Virus record (IMG/VR): IMGVR_UViG_3300042881_002644
Location: 1-43,451 of that record
Direction: 5' to 3' (one strand)
Length of the DNA stretch: 43,451 nt
Origin: a virus
Within the stretch, counting starts at the first letter, position 1. Each line of letters starts with the position of its first letter. The translations under genes and the position numbers were made by a program. Positions 9,599-16,538 of the stretch are shown here, piece after piece. The notes beneath the pieces were generated by a model. The model was not told where the DNA came from. It saw only the letters and a list, made by a program, of their open reading frames with translations, and did no database searches.

Positions 9599-9670
9599 GC
9601 GGCTGTAGTATAATGGCCATTACGCTAGCCTTCCAAGCTTGATATGAGAGTTCGATTCTCTCCAGCCGCA
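9599..9670 (+). tRNA. trnG: tRNA-Gly (anticodon UCC)
   Basis: 72 nt. Acceptor GCGGCTG pairs with CAGCCGC (7 bp); D arm GTA/TAC; anticodon loop CTTCCAA giving UCC; T arm GAGAG-TTCGATT-CTCTC; discriminator A. The anticodon stem CTAGC/GCTTG has one U-U mismatch. CCA is not encoded. A protein gene starts three bases after its 3' end. Confidence 0.9.
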
Positions 9671-9673
9671 TTT

Positions 9674-9976
9674 ATGCCAAGATTTAGAAAAACTTCAACA
9701 CAACCAAAGCGCAAACTCAAAAAGCCTGTTAAAATTGCCAAACCAGTTTATCCTGAATATATTCAAAAATTTATTCAGGAAGTGGAATCTAAGACACCTT
9801 TCAAGGTCAAAATTGACCAATATGAGGAAGGTGCTGCCTACCATGTGGGAGTCAATCAAATTGTTGGAAGAGTGCAGAGGTGTATTTGGATGGTTGGATT
9901 TGCCACAGGTTTAGAACATTTGCAGCCATTTTGGAGTTCTTTGGCAATGAAAGATGTGACCATAAAATCAACCTAA
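9674..9976 (+). CDS. Small basic-N-terminus protein, unknown function
   Basis: 100 aa from ATG 9674, three bases after tRNA-Gly; the longer frame through the tRNA is rejected. The N-terminus is strongly basic with Lys/Arg/Pro (KRKLKKPVKIAKPVYPEY), followed by an acidic/amphipathic segment and a Trp-rich C-terminal third (CIWMVGFATGLEHLQPFW). Its TAA stop lies inside the CTAAATA late core of the next gene. No family recognised. It is probably co-transcribed with the tRNA. Confidence 0.65.
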   Translation: MPRFRKTSTQPKRKLKKPVKIAKPVYPEYIQKFIQEVESKTPFKVKIDQYEEGAAYHVGVNQIVGRVQRCIWMVGFATGLEHLQPFWSSLAMKDVTIKST

Positions 9977-9979
9977 ATA
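9973..9979 (+). promoter_or_regulatory. Late promoter core CTAAATA overlapping a stop codon
   Basis: The TAA at 9974-9976 is the stop of the upstream gene. The predicted +1 is near 9985, giving a 3-nt leader before ATG 9988. Confidence 0.6.
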
Positions 9980-9987
9980 TTTGTAAC

Positions 9988-10245
9988 ATGTACGACAAAT
10001 ATAATACAGTATCTGGAATAACTGCAGGAACAAGTAAATTACCACCTCACAAAGGAATTTTAGTAGTTCCTCAAGGATCTGCTGCCCCAACCTTAAATAC
10101 TTGGCTTCGTGATACTTCTCTTGGCGCAACAGTTACCGTAGGATTTACATTTGCATCTGCAACAACTGCAGGACCTCAAATTCTTCCAATTGAAGTCTAT
10201 GCCGTAACTTCAATAAATGGTGCTTGTGCATATCGTTTGAACTGA
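9988..10245 (+). CDS. Small beta-rich probable virion protein
   Basis: 85 aa from ATG 9988. Composition is Thr/Gly/Ala-rich with alternating hydrophobics (KGILVVPQG... TVTVGFTFASATTAG), like the small beta-sandwich proteins at 41080-41454 and 41635-41955. A CTAAATA late core lies just upstream, so late expression with an almost absent leader is expected. The longer frame starting at 9880 overlaps the previous gene and is rejected. A tail- or head-decoration role is inference. Confidence 0.65.
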   Translation: MYDKYNTVSGITAGTSKLPPHKGILVVPQGSAAPTLNTWLRDTSLGATVTVGFTFASATTAGPQILPIEVYAVTSINGACAYRLN

Positions 10246-10248
10246 TTT

Positions 10249-10455
10249 ATGCCTAGAGAAATCCGGTGTTTGGTTACGAACAGGAGACTAGACCCCGGAG
10301 AGTGGTATTGGTATTCGTGGGAACTTGAAGCCCCCATCTCCGCTCCCGGAATGGCTGAAATAGAAAATCGTCGCCATAATAAGGGCGACGATTTTGCTCA
10401 AATAATCTGGGAAGAATGGGAATGGACTAGGGAAATTGGATTCCCCGAAGTTTAA
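10249..10455 (+). CDS. Trp-rich small protein, unknown function
   Basis: 68 aa: MPREIRCLVTNRRLDPGEWYWYSWEL... GDDFAQIIWEEWEWTREIGF. It reads like a folded small domain with many Trp and acidic residues; no family name is assigned. It begins 3 nt after the previous stop. Its reading frame contains a perfect 12-bp inverted repeat (10364-10395) with flanking A and T runs. The stop overlaps the convergent gene by 4 nt. Confidence 0.6.
   Translation: MPREIRCLVTNRRLDPGEWYWYSWELEAPISAPGMAEIENRRHNKGDDFAQIIWEEWEWTREIGFPEV
10364..10395. terminator. Bidirectional terminator-like hairpin inside a CDS
   Basis: AAAATCGTCGCC and GGCGACGATTTT form 12 perfect base pairs around an 8-nt loop. Read on the minus strand it sits about 57 nt past the stop of the 10452-11264 gene, so it could end that late transcript. 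It also lies within the coding frame of the convergent 10249-10455 gene. The U-tract is only four long, so it is a moderate terminator. Confidence 0.5.
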
Positions 10456-11264
10456 CGACCTCTTCTATAAACGTCACCCATTGTACTTAATATTTCATTT
10501 GCAATTTTAAAATGATGTGGTGGGTGTTCTTCTGGATTTTCAATGATTTGAATCAAATGTCTGATGATTCCCTGTGGATTTTTTTGCGTTGGATGGATAC
10601 TATTGAGTAAATCCGTTGGGAGTCTTTGACCCAAAAGCCCTGCAGATTCTCCCGATTGTCCAGTTTTCAAGGTTCCTCTTTCACCCATTACTGGCAAATC
10701 TCTGATAGGTTCCTCACCACGCATCTCGGAAATAATTTTCTTTATCTTTTTATTGACGCTCTCTTTAAATGTCGCTGGCTTTGACCAAGCACCACCTGCT
10801 GCAGCAGGTTTTTCTTCATGGGGTGGAACAAAATCTTCTTCTTCAGGGGCAGTTTCACCTCTGTAATGAGCACCCATGACTCTTGCAGCTTCCTCTGCTT
10901 CTTCTTTGGTTTTATACCATTGTTCTGGATGTTCTGTTGTCGTTGGTTCCATTGGAACATTGAAGTTTGTATTAACAGAATCAGGATCTGCAAGGTTAGG
11001 AATGTGATCCCCATCTTCGTCTTCCTGCGCCTCTGCAGCAACATCATTTGCATCACCAGCAGCAGCTAGTTCTTTGGCGCTCAAGGCTCTTCGTTCACCT
11101 CTTGCACGAATTTCAGCATCAATTGCGGCCTTTGCATCAAGATCCATGCCTTGTTCGACTCTTTTTCTTGCCTCAGAAAGCATCTCAGCCCCCTTGGTGT
11201 GAGACTGCATTGCGGCTTGCTTTAGGGAGTGAATCCAACTATAATAACCTTTATTGTTCTTCAT
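10452..11264 (-). CDS. Probable late virion/scaffold-type protein, acidic and Ala/Glu-rich
   Basis: 270 aa from ATG 11264. An in-frame ATG seven codons upstream (11285) exists, but the late core CTAAATA (11270-11276) lies between the two and puts +1 exactly on ATG 11264, so I prefer the shorter form. Helical N-terminal half (KGYYSWIHSLKQAAMQSHTK... EARKRVEQ), a low-complexity acidic middle (AAEAQEDEDGDHIPNLADPDSVN), and a C-terminal segment (GIIRHLIQIIENPEEHPPHHFKIANEIL). No family recognised. By orientation and promoter it is the last gene of the late minus-strand block. Confidence 0.75.
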   Translation of the reverse strand: MKNNKGYYSWIHSLKQAAMQSHTKGAEMLSEARKRVEQGMDLDAKAAIDAEIRARGERRALSAKELAAAGDANDVAAEAQEDEDGDHIPNLADPDSVNTNFNVPMEPTTTEHPEQWYKTKEEAEEAARVMGAHYRGETAPEEEDFVPPHEEKPAAAGGAWSKPATFKESVNKKIKKIISEMRGEEPIRDLPVMGERGTLKTGQSGESAGLLGQRLPTDLLNSIHPTQKNPQGIIRHLIQIIENPEEHPPHHFKIANEILSTMGDVYRRGR

Positions 11265-11269
11265 AAAAT

Positions 11270-11276
11270 TATTTAG
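11270..11276 (-). promoter_or_regulatory. Late promoter core CTAAATA, leaderless layout
   Basis: CTAAATA, five bases (ATTTT), then ATG 11264, so the predicted +1 is the A of ATG. Confidence 0.65.
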
Positions 11277-11278
11277 AT

Positions 11279-11306
11279 TTGACATTTTGTTGGCTTGATA
11301 TATACT
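11279..11306 (+). promoter_or_regulatory. Early sigma70 promoter of the small-gene operon
   Basis: TTGACA (11279-11284), 16-nt spacer, TATACT (11301-11306), then ATTGAC and ATG 11313. The predicted +1 is the A of ATG. Confidence 0.85.
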
Positions 11307-11312
11307 ATTGAC

Positions 11313-11450
11313 ATGAGTGCAGGTAAAGGTGATTCATATCGGCCAGTAAACTACAAAATTTACTGTGAAAATTGGGAGAAAATTTTTGGATGCCCAAAGA
11401 AGAAGAAATCAAAAAACTCAAGGAAAAGATCCAAGAACTCCAAAAAGTGA
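11313..11450 (+). CDS. Tiny basic phage protein, unknown function
   Basis: 45 aa: MSAGKGDSYRPVNYKIYCENWEKIFG followed by a Lys/Arg/Ser tail. The GKGD-x-RPV and NWEKIFG elements are typical of a widespread tiny phage protein whose job is not established. A consensus promoter starts transcription at its ATG, so it is first gene of an early operon. Its 3' end overlaps the next gene by 61 nt in another frame. Confidence 0.7.
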   Translation: MSAGKGDSYRPVNYKIYCENWEKIFGCPKKKKSKNSRKRSKNSKK

Positions 11451-11536
11451 ACATGGAACTGATTGTTTCTGCGGGAAAACTTGCCGTAGAGAACATGGAA
11501 CTCAAGAAAAAACTTGACAAACACACAGAACAGTGA
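11390..11536 (+). CDS. Tiny coiled-coil protein
   Basis: 48 aa: MPKEEEIKKLKEKIQELQKV... AVENMELKKKLDKHTEQ. Heptad-like Leu/Ile spacing and alternating charges indicate one continuous coiled coil. It overlaps the preceding gene by 61 nt in the +2 register. A GGGAGA lies about 13 nt before its ATG. The protein-like pattern makes it likely real, though the overlap lowers certainty. Confidence 0.55.
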   Translation: MPKEEEIKKLKEKIQELQKVNMELIVSAGKLAVENMELKKKLDKHTEQ

Positions 11537-11542
11537 TATACT
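11514..11542 (+). promoter_or_regulatory. Early sigma70 promoter inside the 11390 gene
   Basis: TTGACA (11514-11519), 17-nt spacer, TATACT (11537-11542), then TTTATC and ATG 11549. Leaderless layout. Confidence 0.8.
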
Positions 11543-11548
11543 TTTATC

Positions 11549-11722
11549 ATGCCTAATTCAAAGCAACGCATCACAAATCGTAAGCACAAGAGAAGCCATG
11601 AACTTCGTAAGCGTAAGAGGGCTGCTAGCCTTATGAACGCCAAGGTTGGAACACTCCGAGAGCTTGACCGGATTGGCCAACTTCCCAAGTCTGTCAAGCA
11701 AGAGAGATTGCCGAATGGCTAA
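11549..11722 (+). CDS. Tiny very basic protein, possibly nucleic-acid binding
   Basis: 57 aa: MPNSKQRITNRKHKRSHELRKRKRAASL, then a shorter amphipathic segment. About a third of residues are Lys/Arg, mostly in the first 25. A consensus promoter puts +1 on its ATG. It overlaps the next gene by 8 nt (ATGGCTAA). Such early basic peptides may bind RNA, DNA or host RNA polymerase; this is inference. Confidence 0.65.
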   Translation: MPNSKQRITNRKHKRSHELRKRKRAASLMNAKVGTLRELDRIGQLPKSVKQERLPNG

Positions 11723-12011
11723 TTCTACACAGTTGTCCATAGAGGACATTCGTAAGAAGTTTGATAAGATTGATTGTTTCTTCACCTATTATGATGGTGA
11801 GAAAGCCACTTTTGATTTCTATGGTTCTGACATGAATGGAAATGAAGTCAGAATTTCATTGGGTGGTTGTGCTGCTTGGATCAAAAACCTGTCCTTTGGT
11901 TCAAAGGACGGTCTAAATATTAGTGACGCATTGACTCGTCATGTACGATATCTTTCCGTGACTGACAACCATGGAAAAGTTCTTTACGAGCAGTTCTTTG
12001 ATGTCAACTAA
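11715..12011 (+). CDS. Small hypothetical early protein
   Basis: 98 aa from ATG 11715: MANSTQLSIEDIRKKFDKID, then FFTYYDGEKATFDFYGSDMNGNEVRISLGG, alternating as a small alpha/beta fold, and YLSVTDNHGKVLYEQFF. The longer frame from 11646 lies over the previous gene and is rejected. No family recognised. Part of the plus-strand early operon. Confidence 0.7.
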   Translation: MANSTQLSIEDIRKKFDKIDCFFTYYDGEKATFDFYGSDMNGNEVRISLGGCAAWIKNLSFGSKDGLNISDALTRHVRYLSVTDNHGKVLYEQFFDVN

Positions 12012-12019
12012 AGGAAACC

Positions 12020-12436
12020 ATGAATAACTCTGACTATAACGATTTTAATCAATGGCAAAATGGAGATTATGAGGACAATAATCCAAATAATCATTTTCCA
12101 TTTAGTTTTTGGAAATTTAATTACAATCCAAAATATTCGGAACAATTTCGCAAAATGTTTGAAAACATGAACAAAGGCGATGGAATGGATGATCTTGCAA
12201 ATTACCTCAATCTAAATGAGGCCATGAAAGAACATTCAAAACAACATAATAGAAAAAATGGAAAAAAGACTTACAGAAAGTCTACTGTCGTGCAATTTAC
12301 TCACGATGAATACATGAGGTTGATTGAAATTCGTGGTTATCTCGCCATCACTGAGCAATTTGCCCATGTGAAGGCCTTGGATAAGGTAATCAATCAAATT
12401 CAAATGATTCCAATTCCTCCAAATCAAAAGGATTAA
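12020..12436 (+). CDS. Hypothetical early protein, Asn/aromatic-rich N-terminus
   Basis: 138 aa with a good Shine-Dalgarno (AAAGGAAA). Residues 1-45 are Asn/Asp/Phe/Trp-rich and probably disordered (NDFNQWQNGDYEDNNPNNHF). The C-terminal half looks folded and helical (TVVQFTHDEYMRLIEIRGYLAITEQFAHVKALDKVINQIQ). No family assigned. It follows the 11715 gene by 8 nt. Confidence 0.7.
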   Translation: MNNSDYNDFNQWQNGDYEDNNPNNHFPFSFWKFNYNPKYSEQFRKMFENMNKGDGMDDLANYLNLNEAMKEHSKQHNRKNGKKTYRKSTVVQFTHDEYMRLIEIRGYLAITEQFAHVKALDKVINQIQMIPIPPNQKD

Positions 12437-12438
12437 TT

Positions 12439-12660
12439 ATGACTACATATAAGCCAGGTGAAGGTTATGACAAAGGTTTTAATTGTCGCATGAGTGGTGG
12501 TGAACTTCCAAATCAAGCAGTCTTTTCTATTGATCCTTATTGGAAGGAATATAAGACTGGTTGGGAAGATGCAGATACAAAGATTATCAACGAAGCCAGA
12601 GAAAGAAACTCTTGCACAAAGCCAAAGTGCTGCAAGAAGAAAAACTTTATTCAAGATTAG
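12439..12660 (+). CDS. Small protein with ribosome-modulation-factor-like pattern
   Basis: 73 aa. GEGYDKGFNCRMSGGELPNQ... DPYWKEYKTGWEDAD resembles the GxxAGxxG...NPYxxxxxxWxxGWxxA pattern of RMF-type small proteins, which bind stationary-phase ribosomes. The C-terminus adds CTKPKCCKKK, a Cys/Lys cluster. AAGGA precedes the ATG. It is the last gene of the early operon, ending in a 4-nt convergent overlap with the late gene at 12657. The RMF link is only a pattern match. Confidence 0.65.
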   Translation: MTTYKPGEGYDKGFNCRMSGGELPNQAVFSIDPYWKEYKTGWEDADTKIINEARERNSCTKPKCCKKKNFIQD

Positions 12661-14396
12661 TGATGTTGTTTGAAAAGTGCTTCAAATTGAGTTTTTGAAG
12701 CATTATCAAGCGAAGATACCCAAGGAGAATACTCTTCTTGGGTTATTTTTACCAATTCTCCATTTAATTTAGTATTTTGTCCTAAATTGCGTTCCATTCG
12801 AAGAGAAGTTCTTCTTTCTGGCACATCTTGGCCTCTTTCTCTACCAGACCATCCTAATCTTAATTTAGGATCTGATGCTGTTGGGTTGCCAAAATAATAA
12901 AATCGTTTTCCTATTTTTCTTACTAAATGTGATGGTCGCGCTTTCAAGTTAGAAAGAATTTGATGTCTCATTGAAATTCGTTGTTCTTTGGTTGCATCTG
13001 CTTCTTCAGCATCTAAAGCAGCTTTAAATTCTTCTTCCAATTTTTTACTTTGATGTGTATGAAACATGAATCTTTGACCTGTAACAGGGTGAGGTGTTGA
13101 TCCCTGCACCCAAGTTGGCATTAAATGTCCATAATTTTTTATAAGATGATCTTTTTGTTCATTGGTAATGCTGTCTTTTAAATTTCCACCCTTTCCTTTT
13201 ATTTCCAAAGGATGAGTTGTAATTCCATCGTTACCATGTCGTACAAAAAGAGAATCACCTTCTTTTCTTAGTTCATAATCATTCGCATTAGGAGAAGAAT
13301 GAATTATAGAATGAGATCTATTGATGTATTTTTGCAATTCATTATGATTATCTTTTAACATATGATATGCTTTTGCATGAAAAAGCATTCTTCCTTCAAT
13401 TTCAGTTTTTTTTCCTTTAGATATTGAAGGATCTGCATATTGAAACATAAGATGTTTCATGTGTCCTATAAATTCTTTGTGAGGATCATCTGGAAAACTT
13501 CTTGGAGGAGTATATCCTTTCTTCTGTTCTCTTGCTTTGGATACATCTCCCATTTGTTTGGTGACTTGTCCTAATGTTACTTCAGCAGAATCAGCTTTCG
13601 ATCCTGCATCAGGACTATCAAATTGATCCGGGTCAACCTCATTTGTTTCAGTCAATAACTCAGAAAAAAAAGATAAGTCAACATCCTCCATGAAGTTTTT
13701 TGCAGGATAGTTTATCCAATGCAATTCATGTTCTGCATTCAGTGGATTCAATGACTTGACTGCAATCTTTCCGCCTTTGTTTCTTCGTTGAAATCTTTGC
13801 AGATAATTTTTTGTATCGCCTTCTGGAACTTCTTTCCAAGTTCTTGCTGCTTTTAATTGCAAAAACTCTTCTGGGCAGACTTCAAATACTTCGCAGTTGT
13901 CAAAATACTTTGGTTGCTTTCTTCTTTGAAGAGGCATTCCAAGTGGTGGATCAAATCCAGAGATACCACCTTGATTGATGTTTCCACCCTGTGCAGGAAC
14001 ACCCAAAGCACCAGCACCACCTCCTGTTGCCATGTCTTCAAGCAGTTCCAAATAACTCAGTTCACCATTTGAATACTGAGTTACAAATCCTTCCACCAAG
14101 CAATGAAACTGTTCTTGAGTGATGTCAAAATTTTCTACTTCTTCAGAAAACATTTGAAGAGTTGACAGATAATTTCCAAGTCTTGCTCTTGTCATTCCAT
14201 AAGGTAATTGATCAAAGATTTTCTTTAATTTTATAACAAGATATTCAAATGGATCAATGCTGCTTTCTGGCTTTAGTACATTTCCCTGTGCATCGATCAG
14301 TCCAGCAGAATACGCTGTCAAAGCCGTATAGGGGCTGCTGAGAGCATCAGCCAACTTATAGAAGTAAAAGGAAGGTACTAGATTACCGGGGCGCAT
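12657..14396 (-). CDS. T4-like structural/late protein, unknown function
   Basis: 579 aa. The N-terminal part (FYFYKLADALSSPYTALTAY, IDPFEYLVIKLKKIFDQLPYG, ARLGNYLSTLQMFSEEVENF) resembles a conserved T4-like marine-phage protein of unknown role. A Gly-rich stretch (ATGGGAGALGVPAQGGNINQGG) follows, then YFDNCEVFEVCPEEFLQLKAARTW. The C-terminal half is basic and includes YYFGNPTASDPKLRLGWSGRERG. The start has a CTAAATA core overlapping the upstream stop, giving a 2-nt leader. Late orientation and neighbours suggest a virion protein. Confidence 0.75.
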   Translation of the reverse strand: MRPGNLVPSFYFYKLADALSSPYTALTAYSAGLIDAQGNVLKPESSIDPFEYLVIKLKKIFDQLPYGMTRARLGNYLSTLQMFSEEVENFDITQEQFHCLVEGFVTQYSNGELSYLELLEDMATGGGAGALGVPAQGGNINQGGISGFDPPLGMPLQRRKQPKYFDNCEVFEVCPEEFLQLKAARTWKEVPEGDTKNYLQRFQRRNKGGKIAVKSLNPLNAEHELHWINYPAKNFMEDVDLSFFSELLTETNEVDPDQFDSPDAGSKADSAEVTLGQVTKQMGDVSKAREQKKGYTPPRSFPDDPHKEFIGHMKHLMFQYADPSISKGKKTEIEGRMLFHAKAYHMLKDNHNELQKYINRSHSIIHSSPNANDYELRKEGDSLFVRHGNDGITTHPLEIKGKGGNLKDSITNEQKDHLIKNYGHLMPTWVQGSTPHPVTGQRFMFHTHQSKKLEEEFKAALDAEEADATKEQRISMRHQILSNLKARPSHLVRKIGKRFYYFGNPTASDPKLRLGWSGRERGQDVPERRTSLRMERNLGQNTKLNGELVKITQEEYSPWVSSLDNASKTQFEALFKQHH

Positions 14397-14403
14397 CTAG
14401 AAA

Positions 14404-14410
14404 TATTTAG
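14404..14410 (-). promoter_or_regulatory. Late promoter core CTAAATA overlapping a stop codon
   Basis: The TAA at 14407-14409 is the stop of the upstream gene. Predicted +1 is about 14398, two bases before ATG 14396. Confidence 0.65.
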
Positions 14411-14805
14411 TTTTCTGTTTGAGACAGTTTTCTGTCAACTCTGGGATCTGTGTTCAAATCCGTGTATCTTACTTCCGGTGAATTTTTGATGTCAAATTCC
14501 AAAAATACAGTGAAAGATTTAAGATAGGAATGTAGTCTTGGTTCTAACTTGAAAAATAAAATTCGGGAACAATTTTGGTCCCCGAATACATTTCTTAAAA
14601 TTATTAAATGGTTTATTATGAGGCGTTCACGGATTGACTTTAAGGTCTTGTGTTTATGAATCTTTTGCAATAATCTTTTTATGTACTTGACCCGCTTGAG
14701 ATCATCTACAAACTCATTTTTTCCAGAACATTCTGGATTAAAATAATATCTCTGACAGAATTCTACAAAGTTTTCTTCTGTCAGAGAGTTTATTTTTTCT
14801 TGCAT
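14407..14805 (-). CDS. Conserved T4-like phage protein, unknown function
   Basis: 132 aa from ATG 14805; the longer frame to 14880 overlaps the upstream gene by 68 nt and is rejected. The core (RVKYIKRLLQKIHKHKTLKSIRERLIINHLIILRNVFG, then LFFKLEPRLHSYLKSF) is the pattern of a small all-helical protein common near structural genes of T4-like marine phages. Function is not known to me. It sits 7 nt downstream of the 14813 gene and looks translationally coupled, lacking its own Shine-Dalgarno. Confidence 0.75.
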   Translation of the reverse strand: MQEKINSLTEENFVEFCQRYYFNPECSGKNEFVDDLKRVKYIKRLLQKIHKHKTLKSIRERLIINHLIILRNVFGDQNCSRILFFKLEPRLHSYLKSFTVFLEFDIKNSPEVRYTDLNTDPRVDRKLSQTEN

Positions 14806-14812
14806 CAATAAG

Positions 14813-15367
14813 TTAGTGTTTGCATCCACAGTCAGAACCCGCCATGTCACTATTATACGAAGAAGAAGCGGCTGGAACAATCATCATTCCGACTTTGCGA
14901 AGGCCATTGGGCATCTTTTGGACGGATACTACTAGGTTCAATGAGTGGCCAAGTTTTTCCTTGATTCCATCACCTTGCTTGAAGCCTGTTTTGTTGATGT
15001 CATCGTATGGATTTTGGCCGTAAACACCGAGTTGTGGGCTTCCGTATTGGACTAGTTCATATACATTTTCACCATCTCCAACTTTACCACTGCAAGAGAA
15101 GTCAAGGCCGAAGTGATTCAACTTCTGCTTTACGATGCCTGTTAGACCATCTGGATCGATGTAATCTCTGTTTGAGAATGTATGAAGCAATGCATTGATT
15201 GCATCAATAGAACGAGGAAGTTTTAGATTGAAAGTTCCTTTGTCGGAAAGGGCTGAAACTTTTGCTGCTCCTTGGGGATCTCCAATATAGAGACCACCAC
15301 CGAAAGTTTGCTCGGGAGCATTTTCTACCAATGTGTTGATTTTTGAAAGTAATTGTTTAAATTTCAT
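14813..15367 (-). CDS. Hypothetical late protein with C-terminal Cys/His tail
   Basis: 184 aa. MKFKQLLSKINTLVENAP is a short amphipathic N-terminus seen in several neighbours (compare the 16535 gene start), possibly a virion-targeting or prohead-processing peptide. The body is alpha/beta (LPRSIDAINALLHTFSNRDYIDPDGLTGIVKQKL). The C-terminus is DMAGSDCGCKH. A CTAAATA core at 15379-15385 and an AGAAGAG Shine-Dalgarno-like run precede it. Function unknown; late expression likely. Confidence 0.7.
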   Translation of the reverse strand: MKFKQLLSKINTLVENAPEQTFGGGLYIGDPQGAAKVSALSDKGTFNLKLPRSIDAINALLHTFSNRDYIDPDGLTGIVKQKLNHFGLDFSCSGKVGDGENVYELVQYGSPQLGVYGQNPYDDINKTGFKQGDGIKEKLGHSLNLVVSVQKMPNGLRKVGMMIVPAASSSYNSDMAGSDCGCKH

Positions 15368-15378
15368 GGCTTCTCTTC

Positions 15379-15385
15379 TATTTAG
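15379..15385 (-). promoter_or_regulatory. Late promoter core CTAAATA
   Basis: Lies 11 nt upstream of ATG 15367, in the short gap after the 15387 stop. Confidence 0.55.
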
Positions 15386-15386
15386 A

Positions 15387-16538
15387 TTAATTTTTACTGT
15401 TTCTATTCTTTATCAACCCAAAAAGATCTGGATTGTAAATTTTGTTCTTCATTGTATTCAAAGCATATTCAGCAATCTCTTCTGTCAATTTTTTCCACTT
15501 TCCACCCTTGCCTTTGTAGCATTTTGCAGCCCAAGCATTAGCGTAAGCGCTAGGATAGACATCAAATTTTTGTTTTGCTTGTGCAATACATGATGACCAT
15601 TTTTTTGGATTCTTTGGCTTGTTCTTGGCTTCTTCAAGAACTTCCGATTCCTTCAACATGGATGACACAGATTGGGAACTCCAAGTCTTGCAGGCCCAAT
15701 ACCGAGCCTTCCAGCGAGGACCGGGATTGGCGCAATTATGGCGAGCACGGAAGTTCTTTCTCCGTGCAGGATCATCTCTCTTGATTTCCATGTTAGGATC
15801 ACCAAAGTTTACCTTAACTACATTTCCTTTGTCGTTCTTTACATAAACTTTGTATTTTTTGACATCACCACGCATTATCTTATTCAGTTTGACTTTCTTC
15901 TTTTCTTCTTCATGAAGCTCAAGCATCTCATCAAATTCATTGTATTCTTGTCCTTCGGTAACATCAACAAAACCCATGGTTGTGTCAGGAGTGAAAGATT
16001 CAGTTAGTTCACAACCATATTCATCACTGAAAGTGACTGCATACTTTCCATCTTCTGTGATTTCAACCATGTCTACATTCAAGAAGTCACCATTTTCATT
16101 GATGACCAAATCAAAAGGAAGAAGTTCATGTGCTTCGATGGGAGAAAATGTCAACGGAATTACATGGTTTGAATTTTCAACCAAAAAGTAATCAAAGCAT
16201 TCCTTTACTTCAGTTACTCCAGTCTTGACAAAGATTGGCTTCTTTCCATTCTTGCCTTCGCCTTTCTTTCCTCTTCCTGCCTTGTGTTGGGCTGCACGCT
16301 TTCTGCGTACAAAACTGCCGATCTTTTTCTTTCCAAGTTTTTCTGCCTTTTGACGGCTGAGGCAAGCAGCATAGGCTTCACCTTCCTTGGCATCACCGCA
16401 TTTGCCAACTCGTTCGCCTTTGGTGTTATAGCGATCCCAACCTGGACCACCACCAGCGGATTCCCGATTGAACCATTTTCCCAAACCGGAATCTGAATAA
16501 ACTTTTTCAGTAATCAACTTTATTTGATTTGATATCAT
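15387..16538 (-). CDS. DUF5872-like multidomain phage protein
   Basis: 383 aa. Residues about 16-95 (SGLGKWFNRESAGGGPGWDRYNTKGERVGKCGD... ACLSRQKA) match the DUF5872 pattern found in T4-like and giant-virus proteins; a basic RGKKGEGKNGKK linker follows. The middle (110-240) is acidic and beta-rich. Near 270 is RARHNCANPGPRWKARYWACKTW, a Cys/Trp motif. The C-terminal part (SSCIAQAKQKFDVYPSAYANAWAAKCYKGKGGKW) is another short phage module repeated across T4-like genomes. The start overlaps the upstream stop by ATGA. Function unknown; a packaged or core protein is plausible. Confidence 0.75.
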   Translation of the reverse strand: MISNQIKLITEKVYSDSGLGKWFNRESAGGGPGWDRYNTKGERVGKCGDAKEGEAYAACLSRQKAEKLGKKKIGSFVRRKRAAQHKAGRGKKGEGKNGKKPIFVKTGVTEVKECFDYFLVENSNHVIPLTFSPIEAHELLPFDLVINENGDFLNVDMVEITEDGKYAVTFSDEYGCELTESFTPDTTMGFVDVTEGQEYNEFDEMLELHEEEKKKVKLNKIMRGDVKKYKVYVKNDKGNVVKVNFGDPNMEIKRDDPARRKNFRARHNCANPGPRWKARYWACKTWSSQSVSSMLKESEVLEEAKNKPKNPKKWSSCIAQAKQKFDVYPSAYANAWAAKCYKGKGGKWKKLTEEIAEYALNTMKNKIYNPDLFGLIKNRNSKN

